A stretch of 64,000 nt of DNA from Bradyrhizobium sp. KBS0727 (GCF_005937885.2 NZ_CP042176.1:1359501-1423500), one strand, 5' to 3'; shown: positions 53,603-63,568, counted from the stretch's first letter. Notes: generated from the sequence alone by a model not told the origin. Made by a program: numbers and translations.

Positions 53603-54556
53603 ATGACGCGTCTCATTCGGCGCTGGATTGCGAGCGCGGTACTGTCGGTCAGCATTGTCGCCGCCGCAGTCAGCGCTTCCTATGGACAGGACAAGGTGGT
53701 CCGTATCGGCTTCCAGAAATACGGCAAGCTGGTTCTGCTGAAAGGCAAGGGCTCGCTGGAAGAAAAGCTGGCACCGCTCGGTTACAGGGTGGTTTGGACG
53801 GAATTTCCATCCGGTCCGCCGCTGCTGGAAGCGCTTAATATCGGTGCCATCGATTTCGGCAATACCGGCGAGGCGCCGCCGATCTTCGCGCAGGCCGCCG
53901 GCGCGCCAATTCAATATGTCGCCTATGAGCCGCCGGCACCGAAGGGCGAGGCGATCCTGGTCCCGAAGGACAGCAAGCTGAGTTCGGTGGCGGATCTCAG
54001 GGGCAAGAAGGTTGCGCTCAACAAGGGCTCCAACGTTCACTACCTGCTGGTGAAGGCGCTCGAACAAGCGGGCGTCAAGTATTCCGAAATCGAACCGGTG
54101 TTCCTGGCGCCGGCCGATGCCCGCGCGGCGTTCGAACGCGGCTCGGTCGATGCCTGGGTGATCTGGGATCCGTTTCAGGCTGCGGCCGAAGCCGCCACCA
54201 GCGCCCGGACGCTGGCCGATGGCACCGGCATCGTCTCGAACTATCAGTTCTATTTCTCGTCGAAGAAATTTCTTGAGAGCGATCCGAAGATCGTCGATCT
54301 CGTGCTTGCGCAGTTGCGCGAAGTCGACGACTGGGCGAGGGGCGATGTTCACGCCGTGGCCGAGCAGATCGAACCGGCGGTCGGACTGCCGGTTGCTGTG
54401 GTCGAAGTGGCGCTGAAACGCCAGGCTTACGGGATCAAGCCAATCACCGATGGCGTTATCGCCGATCAACAGCAGGTCGCGGACACGTTCTTCGCCCTCG
54501 GGCTGCTGCCGAAAGCCATCAAGATTTCTGACGTCGCACGGAGGCCGGGAACATGA
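53603..54556 (+). CDS. ssuA: Aliphatic sulfonate ABC transporter binding protein (Sec-type signal)
   Basis: A 317-residue precursor with a classical Sec signal peptide (core about residues 9-27, ending SYGQ). It parallels the preceding receptor: [60 protein letters not shown] and [11 protein letters not shown]. It is the better candidate for the standard SsuA because it directly overlaps ssuD by ATGA. Two receptors in one operon suggest a broader or dual ligand range for one permease. Confidence 0.9.
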   Translation: MTRLIRRWIASAVLSVSIVAAAVSASYGQDKVVRIGFQKYGKLVLLKGKGSLEEKLAPLGYRVVWTEFPSGPPLLEALNIGAIDFGNTGEAPPIFAQAAGAPIQYVAYEPPAPKGEAILVPKDSKLSSVADLRGKKVALNKGSNVHYLLVKALEQAGVKYSEIEPVFLAPADARAAFERGSVDAWVIWDPFQAAAEAATSARTLADGTGIVSNYQFYFSSKKFLESDPKIVDLVLAQLREVDDWARGDVHAVAEQIEPAVGLPVAVVEVALKRQAYGIKPITDGVIADQQQVADTFFALGLLPKAIKISDVARRPGT

Positions 54557-55719
54557 GTACGCCAACCAACGCCAATATCCTCTGGTTCCTGCCGACCCAT
54601 GGAGACGGCCGCTATCTCGGTACCACGACCGGTGGCCGTGAGGTCAACTTCAACTACCTGCGCCAGATCGCGCAGGCGGCAGATCAACTCGGCTATTTCG
54701 GGGTGTTGCTGCCGACCGGACGAAGCTGCGAGGACTCCTGGGTGGTTGCGTCCGCGGTCGCACCCTGGACCGAGCGCCTGCGTTATCTGGTGGCGGTGCG
54801 GCCTGGCCTGCAGTCGCCGAGCGTCGCAGCCCGCATGACGGCGACGCTGGACCGGGTCACCAGCGGGCGGCTGCTGGTCAACGTCGTCACCGGCGGCGAT
54901 CCCGTCGAGAACAAGGGCGACGGCATTTTCCTTGGCCACAACGAGCGCTATGCCGTAACGCGCGAGTTCCTCAACGTCTATAGCGACCTGCTTGCAGGGA
55001 ACACCGTCAACGTCGAGGGCAAGCACATCCGTATCGAGGATGGTCGCCTGCTGTTCCCCCCGGTGCAGTCGCCGCGCCCGCCGCTCTATTTTGGTGGATC
55101 GTCGGATGCCGGCATCGATGTCGCCGTCGATACCGTGGACAAATACCTGACATGGGGCGAGCCACCGGCGCAGGTCGCCGACAAGGTCGAGCGCGTGCGC
55201 GCGGTCGCAGCCAAACGTGGGCGCAAGCTTTCCTTCGGCATCCGGCTGCACGTCATCGTTCGCGAGACCAATGCCGAGGCCTGGAGGGCCGCGGACGAAC
55301 TCATTCAGCATGTCACCGACGAAACCGTGGCGTCGGCGCAAAAAATCTTCTCGCGCATGGACTCGGTCGGCCAGCAGCGCATGGCGCAACTGCATGGCGG
55401 CCGTCGCGACAAGCTCGAGATCAGCCCCAATCTCTGGGCCGGCGTCGGCCTGGTCCGCGGCGGGGCGGGCACCGCGTTGGTCGGCGATCCCGCCACGGTA
55501 GCCGCGCGCATTCGTGAGTATCAGGATGTCGGCATCGATACCTTCATCCTGTCGGGCTACCCGCATCTCGAGGAAGCCTATCGTTTTGCCGAACTGGTGT
55601 TCCCGCTGCTGTCGCTGACGCAGCCGAACAACGTGACGCCGATCCGCGTCAACACCGGTCCGTTCGGGGAAACTATCGGCAACGAATACCGTCCGCAGAA
55701 ACAGGTATCGCAATCATGA
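54553..55719 (+). CDS. ssuD: FMNH2-dependent alkanesulfonate monooxygenase
   Basis: A 388-residue LLM-family enzyme that cleaves alkanesulfonates to aldehyde and sulfite using reduced flavin and oxygen. SsuD features include [78 protein letters not shown] and [16 protein letters not shown]. It overlaps both neighbours by ATGA, so it is translationally coupled. Reduced flavin probably comes from the reductase at 57404. Length is as in E. coli SsuD (about 380). Confidence 0.95.
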   Translation: MSTPTNANILWFLPTHGDGRYLGTTTGGREVNFNYLRQIAQAADQLGYFGVLLPTGRSCEDSWVVASAVAPWTERLRYLVAVRPGLQSPSVAARMTATLDRVTSGRLLVNVVTGGDPVENKGDGIFLGHNERYAVTREFLNVYSDLLAGNTVNVEGKHIRIEDGRLLFPPVQSPRPPLYFGGSSDAGIDVAVDTVDKYLTWGEPPAQVADKVERVRAVAAKRGRKLSFGIRLHVIVRETNAEAWRAADELIQHVTDETVASAQKIFSRMDSVGQQRMAQLHGGRRDKLEISPNLWAGVGLVRGGAGTALVGDPATVAARIREYQDVGIDTFILSGYPHLEEAYRFAELVFPLLSLTQPNNVTPIRVNTGPFGETIGNEYRPQKQVSQS

Positions 55720-56528
55720 GTCTCACTGAAAACCTTCCCCGCATCCGCGGCCGCAGCCTGCGATTGCCGCGGGCCGATGGCCTGATCCCCTGGATCGTGC
55801 CGCTCGGCATCCTTCTGGTCTGGCAACTCGCCTGCGTGACCGGCTTCGTGCCGGCGCGGGTGCTGCCGGCGCCGAGCGACGTGGCGCTAGCGGGGTGGAA
55901 ACTGCTGCTGTCCGGCGAGCTCGCGCGCAACATCTGGGTCAGCTTCTGGCGCGCCAGCGCAGGCTTTCTGATCGGCGGCGGTATCGGCTTTGCCTTTGGT
56001 CTGGCCAACGGCCTGTCGCCGCTTTCCAGCAAATTGACCGACACCACGTTGCAGATGGTGCGCAACATTCCGCATCTGGCGCTGATCCCGCTCGTGATCC
56101 TGTGGTTCGGCATCGACGAATCCGCAAAACTGTTCCTGGTCGCGCTCGGCGTGTTCTTTCCGATCTATCTCAACACGCTGCACGGCATCCGCACCGTCGA
56201 TCCGCAATTGATCGAAATGGGGCGGATCTACGGAATGACCGACGGCGAATTGTTCCGCCGGGTGATCTTTCCGGGCGCGCTGCCGTCGATCTTCGTCGGC
56301 CTGCGCTTCGCGCTCGGCATCATGTGGCTGACCCTGATCGTCGCCGAGACCATCGCGGCGTCGTCCGGTCTCGGTTACATGGCGATGCAGGCGCGCGAGT
56401 TCATGCTGATCGACGTCGTGGTGCTCTCGATCCTGATCTACGCCTTGCTCGGCAAGCTGGCCGACAGCGCCTCGCGCGCGCTGGAGCGGCTGACGCTGTC
56501 CTGGCATCCGGCCTTCCAGAAACATTGA
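55716..56528 (+). CDS. ssuC: Sulfonate ABC transporter permease
   Basis: A 270-residue inner-membrane permease with about six transmembrane helices. The EAA-type coupling loop is [36 protein letters not shown], as in SsuC. The N-terminal part has [27 protein letters not shown]. Its ATG overlaps the ssuD stop, and ssuB begins 7 bases after its stop. It should form a homodimeric channel that serves the receptors encoded upstream. Confidence 0.95.
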   Translation: MSLTENLPRIRGRSLRLPRADGLIPWIVPLGILLVWQLACVTGFVPARVLPAPSDVALAGWKLLLSGELARNIWVSFWRASAGFLIGGGIGFAFGLANGLSPLSSKLTDTTLQMVRNIPHLALIPLVILWFGIDESAKLFLVALGVFFPIYLNTLHGIRTVDPQLIEMGRIYGMTDGELFRRVIFPGALPSIFVGLRFALGIMWLTLIVAETIAASSGLGYMAMQAREFMLIDVVVLSILIYALLGKLADSASRALERLTLSWHPAFQKH

Positions 56529-56535
56529 GGACATC

Positions 56536-57381
56536 ATGCAGCAAGCTATTCGTTTCATTTCTCCCGAGGCCGAGCTGGTCGAACCCGCGAACTTCGTCGA
56601 ACAGGCGCGGCTGGTGCAGCGTGGTTCGGAGAGCCATCCACGCGGCCTGTCGCTGACCATTCGCGGTCTTCGCAAATCGTTCGGCGACAACGAGGTGTTG
56701 CGCGGCATCGACCTGCATATTCCGGCGGGCCAGTTCGTCGCCATCGTTGGCCGCAGCGGCTGCGGCAAGAGCACGCTGCTGCGGCTGATCGCCGGGCTCG
56801 ACGCCGCCACCGCCGGCACCATCGCCTTTGGTGAACAGGCGCGGGCGGAGGACGTTCGCGTGATGTTTCAGGAGCCGCGGCTGTTGCCGTGGGCGCGGGT
56901 GCTCTCCAATGTCGAGGTGGGCCTCGGCCGCGAACGGACCACGGCCGACGCGCAGGCGCGCGCCGAAAGTGCGCTGGTCGAGGTCGGGCTCGGCGACAAA
57001 CGGGCGCAATGGCCGGCGGTGCTGTCCGGCGGACAGAAGCAGCGCGTCGCGCTGGCGCGGGCCCTGGTCAGCCGGCCCCGCGTGCTGGCGTTCGACGAGC
57101 CGCTCGGCGCGCTCGACGCCCTGACGCGGATTTCGATGCAGCGGCTGCTGGAACGGGTCTGGCACGATCAGGCCTTCACCGCGATCCTGGTGACGCATGA
57201 CGTATCGGAAGCCGTCGCTCTGGCCGATCGCGTGCTGGTCATCGAGGACGGCCGCATCGCGCACGACATCGACGTCGATATCCCGCGTCCGCGCCGGCGC
57301 GGCTCGGCCGAGTTGGCCGCGCTGGAGGGCTCGATCCTGAAGAACCTGCTGCAAGGTACCGACGATACTTCTGACCTTTAA
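56536..57381 (+). CDS. ssuB: Sulfonate ABC transporter ATP-binding protein
   Basis: A 281-residue ATPase. Walker A is GRSGCGKST at residues 72-80, the signature is [15 protein letters not shown], Walker B is [12 protein letters not shown], and the switch histidine is in [10 protein letters not shown]. The roughly 38-residue N-terminal extension before the ABC domain is longer than in many SsuB proteins. It powers SsuC. The preceding gap is only 7 bases and the following flavin reductase starts 22 bases later, so all are in one operon. Confidence 0.95.
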   Translation: MQQAIRFISPEAELVEPANFVEQARLVQRGSESHPRGLSLTIRGLRKSFGDNEVLRGIDLHIPAGQFVAIVGRSGCGKSTLLRLIAGLDAATAGTIAFGEQARAEDVRVMFQEPRLLPWARVLSNVEVGLGRERTTADAQARAESALVEVGLGDKRAQWPAVLSGGQKQRVALARALVSRPRVLAFDEPLGALDALTRISMQRLLERVWHDQAFTAILVTHDVSEAVALADRVLVIEDGRIAHDIDVDIPRPRRRGSAELAALEGSILKNLLQGTDDTSDL

Positions 57382-57403
57382 GGCTGCGACCTGTGAGGCT
57401 GCC

Positions 57404-57982
57404 ATGAATTCCGTTGTCCGCAACATCGCGATCGCGCATGAAGTCTCTTCAACCGATTTTCGCGGCGCCATGCGTCAGTTGACCGGCGGGGTCAGTGTCA
57501 TCACCGCCGGGCGGGGCAAGGATATTTCCGGCATGACGGTGACGTCGGTGTCGTCGCTGTCGGTCGAGCCGGCGGCACTGATTGTCAGTATCAACCGGGA
57601 AGCCTCGTCCTGGCCGCTGGTGAAGCGCCACGGCTTTTTCGGCGTCAACATTCTGGCGTCGGATCAGCTCGACATCGCCGAACGCTTTACCGGCAAGGGC
57701 GGGCTGAGGGGTGCCGCGCGCTTCGCCGGCGCCGAATGGGTGACGCGGGTCTCCGGCGTACCGTTGCTGGTGGGCGCGCTGGCGGCGATCGACTGTGAGG
57801 TCGAGGATATCATCGAGCGGCATTCCCACGCGATCGTCATCGGCCGCGTGCTGGACCTGCGACTCTCGACGCGCACCGCGGCGCTGGCCTACTGGCAGGG
57901 CCAATATGTCGCGATCGACCGCGACGAGGATGCCGTGAGGCTGGCGGAAGTCAGCGTTCCGGGCCCGCGGGCGGTGCGTTGA
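57404..57982 (+). CDS. Flavin reductase (HpaC/FRP-like domain)
   Basis: A 192-residue NAD(P)H:flavin oxidoreductase. The split-barrel flavin-reductase domain is shown by FRGAMRQLTGGVSVITAGRGKDISGMTVTSVSSLSVEPAALIVSIN, FFGVNILASDQLDIAERFTGKG and LAAIDCEVEDIIERHSHAIVIGRV. In an ssu operon it would supply FMNH2 to SsuD, taking the place of the flavodoxin-like SsuE of E. coli, to which it is unrelated. It is the last gene of the operon. Confidence 0.9.
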   Translation: MNSVVRNIAIAHEVSSTDFRGAMRQLTGGVSVITAGRGKDISGMTVTSVSSLSVEPAALIVSINREASSWPLVKRHGFFGVNILASDQLDIAERFTGKGGLRGAARFAGAEWVTRVSGVPLLVGALAAIDCEVEDIIERHSHAIVIGRVLDLRLSTRTAALAYWQGQYVAIDRDEDAVRLAEVSVPGPRAVR

Positions 57983-58085
57983 ACGGCCGAGCTGTCCAAA
58001 AAATAGCGGCTATGGCGCCGGGCGCACGGGAACGTTAGAAGGCTTGTGGCAAATCCTGCCCGAAACCTCAACGCGGAACCACGAC

Positions 58086-58244
58086 GTGCTGAAGCGGATT
58101 GCGACCTGGGCATTTTACGGCGTCGGTACGCTCGCGATCGCCTATCTGGCGCTCTATGCCTATGTGGCCTTGACCGGGCGCGAGTTTACGCCTGGCGATC
58201 CCATTCATATTTTCCGCAAGCCGGACGCGCCGAGTTATTCGTGA
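58086..58244 (+). CDS. Small membrane protein, 52 residues
   Basis: From GTG 58086 the frame reads MLKRIATWAFYGVGTLAIAY, continues through one transmembrane helix (about residues 8-30), and ends GREFTPGDPIHIFRKPDAPSYS. A TTG at 58044 (with AGAAGG upstream) would add 14 residues and is an alternative start. I recall similar small single-pass proteins in Bradyrhizobium. The function is unknown. A family A palindromic repeat follows. Confidence 0.55.
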   Translation: MLKRIATWAFYGVGTLAIAYLALYAYVALTGREFTPGDPIHIFRKPDAPSYS

Positions 58245-58270
58245 ATGGTAGTCGCGAGCTCTGATGTTTC

Positions 58271-58344
58271 GTCATTCCAGGGCGCGAAGCGAACCCGGAA
58301 TCTCGAGATTCCGGGTCTGGTCCTTCGGACCATCCCGGAATGAC
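58271..58344. repeat. Intergenic palindromic repeat (family A)
   Basis: GTCATTCCAGGGCGCGAAGC at the left and ACCATCCCGGAATGAC at the right surround CCCGGAATCTCGAGATTCCG. It sits between convergent genes (small membrane protein and flbD). Confidence 0.88.
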
Positions 58345-58360
58345 GTTGGAGAGATTCGAC

Positions 58361-59740
58361 CTACCCCGCCGCCGCAAAGCGCTGATAGTCGCCGGCGCCG
58401 GCCGGCGTGATCGGGATGCCGCCGTCGGCATATTCGTTCAGCTTGTTGCGCAGCGTGCGGATCGAAATGCCGAGGATGTTGGCAGCATGGGTCCGGTTGC
58501 CGAGGCAGTGCTTCAGCGTCTCCAGGATCAGGTCGCGTTCGACGTCGGCGACGGTGCGGCCGACCAGCGCGCGGGTGACCTGTTCGGCGGCGAAGGTCGC
58601 ATGCGCCACCGCGGGCGGGGTCTTGGCGAGGTCGAGACGGTCGCCGTCGGGCGTCAGGATGGCGTCGGCGCCGATCTCGTCGCCCTGGGCCATCAGCACC
58701 GAACGGTGCATGGTGTTTTCCAGCTCGCGGACGTTGCCCTGCCAGCGGTTGGCCGTCAGCACCCGCCGTGCGTCGGCCGAAATCGGGCGCAGCGGCACGC
58801 CGTTGGCTTCGGCATATTTCTTGGCGAAGTGCTGCGCCAGTTCGAGAATGTCGGCCGGGCGGTCGCGCAGCGGCGGGATCTTCAGGTTGACGACGTTGAG
58901 GCGGAACAGCAGGTCCTCGCGGAAAGAGCCTTCGCGCACGGCGTCGGCGAGGTTGCGGTTCGAGGTCGCGATGATGCGGATATCGACCGGCACCGGCTTG
59001 GTGCCGCCGACGCGGTCGATCACGCGCTCCTGGATCGCGCGCAACAGCTTTGATTGAAGCCGCACGTCCATCTCGGAGATTTCGTCGAGCAGCAGCGTGC
59101 CGCCGGTGGCCTCCTCGAACTTGCCGATCCGCCGCGCCACCGCGCCGGTGAAGGCGCCTTTCTCGTGGCCGAACAGTTCGGATTCCAGGAGATGCTCCGG
59201 GATCGCCGCGCAGTTGATCGAGATGAATGGCCGCTTGGCGCGGGCCGAGCGGGTATGGACATAGCGTGCCAGCACTTCCTTGCCGGTGCCGGACTCGCCG
59301 GTGATCATGACAGAGGCGTCGGAGCCGGCGATCTGCTGCGCCAGCTTGATCACCTTGCCCATCGCTTCGTCGCGGTAGACGAGGTCGCGGGAATCGTTGG
59401 CGACGGCGGCCAGCACCGCTGCGATCAGTTCCGGATCGGGCGGCAGCGGGATGTATTCCTTGGCGCCGGCATGGATCGCTGCGACCGCGGCGCGGGCATC
59501 GTTGGTGATGCCGCAGGCCACGATCGGCACGTGGATGTGTTCGGCTTCCAATCGCATCACCAGGTCGCGGATGTCGAGGGCGACATCGACCAGCAGCAGA
59601 TCGGCGCCTTTGCCGCTGCGCAGCACGGCCATGGCCTGCTCGGTCGCCTCGGCGTGGGTCACCGAAGCGCCGTTGTCCATCGCGATCTTGGTGGCCGTCG
59701 TGAGCTGGCCCTTCAATGTGCCAACGATGAGAAGCCGCAT
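58361..59740 (-). CDS. flbD: Sigma-54-dependent flagellar regulator FlbD
   Basis: A 459-residue NtrC-class activator. An atypical receiver (residues 1-115) is followed by the AAA+ domain with Walker A GESGTGKE (148-155), the sigma-54-contacting GAFTGA (195-200), and LLFRLNVVNLKIPPLRDR. A Fis-type helix-turn-helix (NRTHAANILGISIRTLRNKLNEY) is at the C-terminus. The receiver retains Asp52 but lacks the N-terminal acidic pair and the conserved Lys. FlbD activates class III/IV flagellar genes in Caulobacter and relatives. It is the last gene of the fliF-fliG-fliH-fliN-flbD block. Confidence 0.93.
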   Translation of the reverse strand: MRLLIVGTLKGQLTTATKIAMDNGASVTHAEATEQAMAVLRSGKGADLLLVDVALDIRDLVMRLEAEHIHVPIVACGITNDARAAVAAIHAGAKEYIPLPPDPELIAAVLAAVANDSRDLVYRDEAMGKVIKLAQQIAGSDASVMITGESGTGKEVLARYVHTRSARAKRPFISINCAAIPEHLLESELFGHEKGAFTGAVARRIGKFEEATGGTLLLDEISEMDVRLQSKLLRAIQERVIDRVGGTKPVPVDIRIIATSNRNLADAVREGSFREDLLFRLNVVNLKIPPLRDRPADILELAQHFAKKYAEANGVPLRPISADARRVLTANRWQGNVRELENTMHRSVLMAQGDEIGADAILTPDGDRLDLAKTPPAVAHATFAAEQVTRALVGRTVADVERDLILETLKHCLGNRTHAANILGISIRTLRNKLNEYADGGIPITPAGAGDYQRFAAAG

Positions 59741-59793
59741 GTTTATCTCCTGTTCGTCTGTGCGCGCCTGTTACGCGCGTATCGCCAAAATTA

Positions 59794-60144
59794 TTAGGTG
59801 CGTTCTGCCTTGATGATTTCGGTCATGGTCACGCCGAGCTTGTCTTCCACCAGAACCACTTCGCCGCGCGCCACCAGGCGGTTGTTGACGTAGATGTCGA
59901 TGGCTTCACCGACGCGGCGATCGAGTTCGAGCACGGTGCCGGGTCCGAGCTTCAGGAGCTCGCCGACGTCCATCTTGGAGCGGCCGAGCACGGCCGAGAC
60001 CTGTACCGGCACGTCGAAGACGGCCTCGAGGTCGGCCGCGATCCGGGAGGCCTGTTCGTCCTCGTTGTAGGCCAGATCGTCGACCGGGGGCGCGTCCGCG
60101 GCGTTGAGATCGGGAAGCGGTACCTGTCCGTCGGTGTCACTCAT
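59794..60144 (-). CDS. fliN: Flagellar motor switch protein FliN
   Basis: A 116-residue protein. The C-terminal SpoA/FliN domain (about residues 40-112) reads VFDVPVQVSAVLGRSKMDVGELLKLGPGTVLELDRRVGEAIDIYVNNRLVARGEVVLVEDKLGVTMTEII, the standard FliN signature. The N-terminus is an acidic, flexible stretch. It forms the C-ring with FliG and FliM (FliM is not in this window) and binds FliH. It lies 19 bases downstream of fliH. Confidence 0.96.
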   Translation of the reverse strand: MSDTDGQVPLPDLNAADAPPVDDLAYNEDEQASRIAADLEAVFDVPVQVSAVLGRSKMDVGELLKLGPGTVLELDRRVGEAIDIYVNNRLVARGEVVLVEDKLGVTMTEIIKAERT

Positions 60145-60163
60145 GGTTCAGTCCTCATGGCCT

Positions 60164-60790
60164 TCAACTTCCGGCCTGATCGCGGGACGCCAAATAGCGC
60201 CCGACAAGTTCGTTGATCTTGGCTTCGATGGCCGCGCGCTCCAGCACCACGCCACCGTCAGCCCATTCGATTCGGCAGTCGCCGCCGGCGATGCCCGGTT
60301 CGGCCAGGATGACGAGCCGCCCCTCGAAGCCGCACTGGGAGGCGAGCCGCTCGATCTTCTCGCGGGCGGCCTCGTAGAGCTGATCGTTGATGCGCACAAC
60401 CAAGTGCGGCGTCGCCACCAGATGCGAGAAGCAGTCGCTCACCAGGGCGATGATCTCGGCGATCGGTTCGCGGGAAACCAGTTCGTCGCACAGCTTGCGC
60501 GCCACCGCGACCGCGACGTCGACGGCCTCGGTCTCCATCCGGGTTTCGATGCCGGAAAAGCGCGACGCGATGCCCTTGACGGCGATGCCGATTTCCTCGA
60601 GCGCCAGCGCCGCGCGGCGGTCGCTCTCCGCCTTGGCTTCGCGCTGCGCGGCGTCGTAACCGGCGCGATAGGCGCGGGCCTCGGCGGCCGCGATCTTCTC
60701 GGCGATCTCGGCGGCCGTGGCGGCACGCTCGCGCGCCTTGTCGGGCGTCCCGAAATCCATGTCGAACAGGAATTTTGCGGGTGCTGCCAT
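60164..60790 (-). CDS. fliH: FliH-like flagellar assembly protein
   Basis: A 208-residue protein. The N-terminal FLFDMDFGTPDK is followed by a helical Ala/Glu-rich segment (about residues 20-75: AATAAEIAEKIAAAEARAYRAGYDAAQREAKAESD). The C-terminal FliH/HrpE-like domain includes VARKLCDELVSREPIAEIIALVSDCFSHL and GDCRIEWADGGVVLERAAIEAKINELV. FliH regulates the FliI ATPase of the flagellar export apparatus. Its ATG overlaps the fliG stop (ATGA). Position between fliG and fliN matches Caulobacter-type clusters. Confidence 0.9.
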   Translation of the reverse strand: MAAPAKFLFDMDFGTPDKARERAATAAEIAEKIAAAEARAYRAGYDAAQREAKAESDRRAALALEEIGIAVKGIASRFSGIETRMETEAVDVAVAVARKLCDELVSREPIAEIIALVSDCFSHLVATPHLVVRINDQLYEAAREKIERLASQCGFEGRLVILAEPGIAGGDCRIEWADGGVVLERAAIEAKINELVGRYLASRDQAGS

Positions 60791-61875
60791 CAGTACACCA
60801 GCTCGTCGTCGGCGCGGTTTTTGGTCAGCGTAATTTCACCCTTGGCCGCCATGTCCTTGGCGAGGTTGACGAGCAGCGCCTGCGCCTCGTCGACGTCGCG
60901 CAGCCGCACCGGTCCCATCGCGGCCATGTCGTCCATCAGCATCTTGCCGGCGCGCGAGGACATGTTGCCGAGGAAGAAGCTGCGGACTTCCTCGTTGGCG
61001 CTCTTCAGCGCGATGCCGAGCTTGTCCTTGTCGATATTGCGCATCAGCGTCTGCGCCGAGGCGGAGTCGAGCTTGATCAGGTCGTCGAAGGTGAACATCA
61101 GCGCCTTGATGCGCTCGGCGGATTCGCGGTTTTCCTCCTCCAGCGAGGTGATGAAGCGGGTTTCGGTCTGGCGGTCGAAATTATTGAAGATTTCGGCCAT
61201 CACCTCGTGGGCATCGCGGCGGCGGGTCTGCGACAGGTTGGACATGAATTCGGTGCGCAGCGTCTGCTCGACGCGCTCGATCACTTCCTTCTGCACCGCT
61301 TCCATCTTCAGCATGCGCCCGACCACGTCGAGGGCCAGGTCCTCTGGCAGGATCGCGAGCACGCGGGCGGCGTGTTCCGGCTTCAGCTTCGAGAGCACCA
61401 CGGCGATGGTCTGCGGGTATTCGTTCTTGAGATAGTTGGCGAGCACCTCTTCCTGGACGTTGGAGAGCTTCTCCCACATGTTGCGGCCGGCGGGGCCGCG
61501 AATTTCGTCCATGATGCCGGTGACGCGCTCGGAAGGCAGGTATTGCTGCAGCAGCCGTTCGGTGGCGTCGAAAGTTCCCATCAGCGCGCCGGATGCCGAC
61601 ATGCGCGAAACGAATTCGAGCATGAGATCCTCGACCACGTCGGCCTCGACGTTACCGAGCGTCGACATGTGGATCGACAATTCGCGAACCTCGTCGTCAT
61701 CGAGCAGCGACCAGACCTTGCCGCCATATTTTTCGCCCAGCGCCAGCATCAGGATGGCGGCGCGCTTCGGGCCGCTCAGCGGCTTGCCCTTGGGCCGGGT
61801 GGCCTGACGGCTCGCCAGCGCCGAGATGACGGTGGTGATGTCGTTGGTGTTGTTGACTTGGGGTACGGCGGCCAT
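60790..61875 (-). CDS. fliG: Flagellar motor switch protein FliG
   Basis: A 361-residue rotor protein that couples ion flow through the stator to rotation. The three FliG domains are visible: the N-terminal [20 protein letters not shown], middle HPQ-like [27 protein letters not shown], and C-terminal torque helix with [49 protein letters not shown]. It has an N-terminal extension of about 25 residues. It starts 6 bases after the fliF stop and overlaps fliH. Confidence 0.96.
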   Translation of the reverse strand: MAAVPQVNNTNDITTVISALASRQATRPKGKPLSGPKRAAILMLALGEKYGGKVWSLLDDDEVRELSIHMSTLGNVEADVVEDLMLEFVSRMSASGALMGTFDATERLLQQYLPSERVTGIMDEIRGPAGRNMWEKLSNVQEEVLANYLKNEYPQTIAVVLSKLKPEHAARVLAILPEDLALDVVGRMLKMEAVQKEVIERVEQTLRTEFMSNLSQTRRRDAHEVMAEIFNNFDRQTETRFITSLEEENRESAERIKALMFTFDDLIKLDSASAQTLMRNIDKDKLGIALKSANEEVRSFFLGNMSSRAGKMLMDDMAAMGPVRLRDVDEAQALLVNLAKDMAAKGEITLTKNRADDELVY

Positions 61876-61881
61876 GTCCGG

Positions 61882-63483
61882 TTACTCGACGGGTTCGGTC
61901 AGCCATTGACGAACAATGGATGCGGTTTCGTTGGGATTGCGTTCGGCCAGTTCGCCGACCCGGTGCACGGCCTGGGCGTGGACCTGGCCCTGAACCTGGG
62001 CGACGTCGATCAGCGATACGGGAAGCAGCGCCTGGCCGGCCGCGCCATCCGCGCTGCCGTCGGTCAGGGCCGGCGCGGCTTCGGTCTTCGGCGCCGGGAC
62101 GACTTCGGCAGCCAGGATGCGCTTGACCAGCGGCCGGATCACCATGAACAGCACCACGAGGCCGAGCAGCATCATGACGCCGAGCTCGATGACGTACATG
62201 ACGTCATCCTTGGTGAATTGCAGCATGCCGAGGAGGCCGGTCGGCTCCGCGACCGGGGGGACGGTCGGGGCCTCGGCGAAGCGGAGGTTGACGACCTCGA
62301 CCTGGTCGCCGCGCTTCTGGTCGAAGCCGATCGCCGAGCGCACCAGGGTGGCGATACGGTCGAGCTGTTCCTTGCTGCGGTCTTGGTAGACCATCTCGCC
62401 TTTTTCGTTCTTGGTATAGGCGCCGTCGACCAGCACCGCGACCGAGATCTTGTTGACCCGTCCGACCTCGGTGACTTCGGTCTTGGTGGTGCGCGAAATT
62501 TCGTAGTTGTTGGTTTCTTCGCTCTTCTTGCTCTGGTCGCGCGCGGTCGGCCCGCTATTGGCCTGGTTGCCGGGCAATTCGTTATTGACCGTCACCTGGC
62601 CGTTGTTTTCGGCGGTGGCAGACGATTCCTCGCGGCTCTGGCTGGAGCGCAGCACCCGTCCCTCCGGATCGAACTTGTCCGAGGTCTGGGTGATCTTGTT
62701 GTAGTCGAAATCGGCGGTGAGCTGGACGCGGGCGCGGCCCTGGCCGACCACCGAGGAGACGATGCCCTCGACCTCGTTACGCATCCGCCTTTCGAAAGCG
62801 GAGCGGCGCTCGTCGCCGGCAGTGCTTTCACTGTCGCCGCCGGCGCCGTCGGCCAGCAGCCGGCCGCCCTCGTCGACGATCGATACCCGTTGCGGCTTCA
62901 GCCCGTTGACGGCGGAGGCGACCACGTGGCGGATGGCGCGGATTTGCGCCGGCTCGAGGCTGCCGCGCACCCGGACCACGATCGAGGCCGACGGCTCCGG
63001 GGTTTCGCGCGAAAACAGCGGACGTTCGGGCAGCACCAGATGGACGCGGGCGGCCTGGATGCGGTCGATGGCGCGAATGGTGCGGGCAAGTTCACCCTCC
63101 AGCGCGCGCAAATGGTTGATGTTCTGGACGAAACTGGTGGTGCCGAGGGCGTCCGATTTATCGAAAATCTCGTAGCCGACGCCGCCACCCTTGGGCAGGT
63201 TGCTTTCGGCAAGCTTCATCCGCAGTCGGGTGACCTTGTCCTTCGGCACCATGATCACGGCGCCCTCGTTACGCAGTTCGAAGGGGATCGCCTGGCGTTC
63301 CAGGTCCTTGATGATGCCGGAGGAGTCTTCGGCGGACAGGTCAGTGAACAGGGTCGTCATCTGCGGCGTCGTGACGCGCATGATGACGAACGCAAAGAAG
63401 GCAACCAGCGCGGTCGTAACCGCGATCATGGCCATCAGCCGCGAGGCGCCGAGACTTCGCAGGAAAGCAACGAGACTTTGCAC
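61882..63483 (-). CDS. fliF: Flagellar M-ring protein FliF
   Basis: A 533-residue inner-membrane ring protein. TM1 is near residues 15-35 and TM2 near 430-452. Family motifs are FTDLSAEDSSGIIKDLERQAIPFEL, LARTIRAIDRIQAARVHLVLPERPLFSRE and the C-terminal FliG-binding segment. The start was set at GTG 63483, which has GGGGG seven bases upstream and yields the usual MQSLVAFLRSLG N-terminus; the frame also extends to a TTG at 63525. The last residues (ETASIVRQWLTE) contact FliG. Confidence 0.94.
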   Translation of the reverse strand: MQSLVAFLRSLGASRLMAMIAVTTALVAFFAFVIMRVTTPQMTTLFTDLSAEDSSGIIKDLERQAIPFELRNEGAVIMVPKDKVTRLRMKLAESNLPKGGGVGYEIFDKSDALGTTSFVQNINHLRALEGELARTIRAIDRIQAARVHLVLPERPLFSRETPEPSASIVVRVRGSLEPAQIRAIRHVVASAVNGLKPQRVSIVDEGGRLLADGAGGDSESTAGDERRSAFERRMRNEVEGIVSSVVGQGRARVQLTADFDYNKITQTSDKFDPEGRVLRSSQSREESSATAENNGQVTVNNELPGNQANSGPTARDQSKKSEETNNYEISRTTKTEVTEVGRVNKISVAVLVDGAYTKNEKGEMVYQDRSKEQLDRIATLVRSAIGFDQKRGDQVEVVNLRFAEAPTVPPVAEPTGLLGMLQFTKDDVMYVIELGVMMLLGLVVLFMVIRPLVKRILAAEVVPAPKTEAAPALTDGSADGAAGQALLPVSLIDVAQVQGQVHAQAVHRVGELAERNPNETASIVRQWLTEPVE

Positions 63484-63554
63484 CAACTGCCCCCAGGGAT
63501 TCGGCCCAAGGGACCGACTGGGCAATTATTGCCTAGGTGATGGTTTCCATATGG

Positions 63555-63568
63555 TTAACGAAGGTTAA
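63555..63568 (-). promoter_or_regulatory. CtrA-like motif TTAA-N6-TTAA upstream of fliF
   Basis: On the minus strand this reads TTAACCTTCGTTAA, followed by CC. The CtrA consensus is TTAA-N7-TTAA, so the spacing here is one base short. It lies 72-85 bases upstream of the fliF start, next to the gene for the CtrA antagonist SciP. Confidence 0.45.

Noticed and set aside
60775..63540. A 921-codon open frame on the plus strand
   Set aside because: It lies opposite fliG and fliF, which are unambiguous. Its composition is typical of a mirror frame with no motif.
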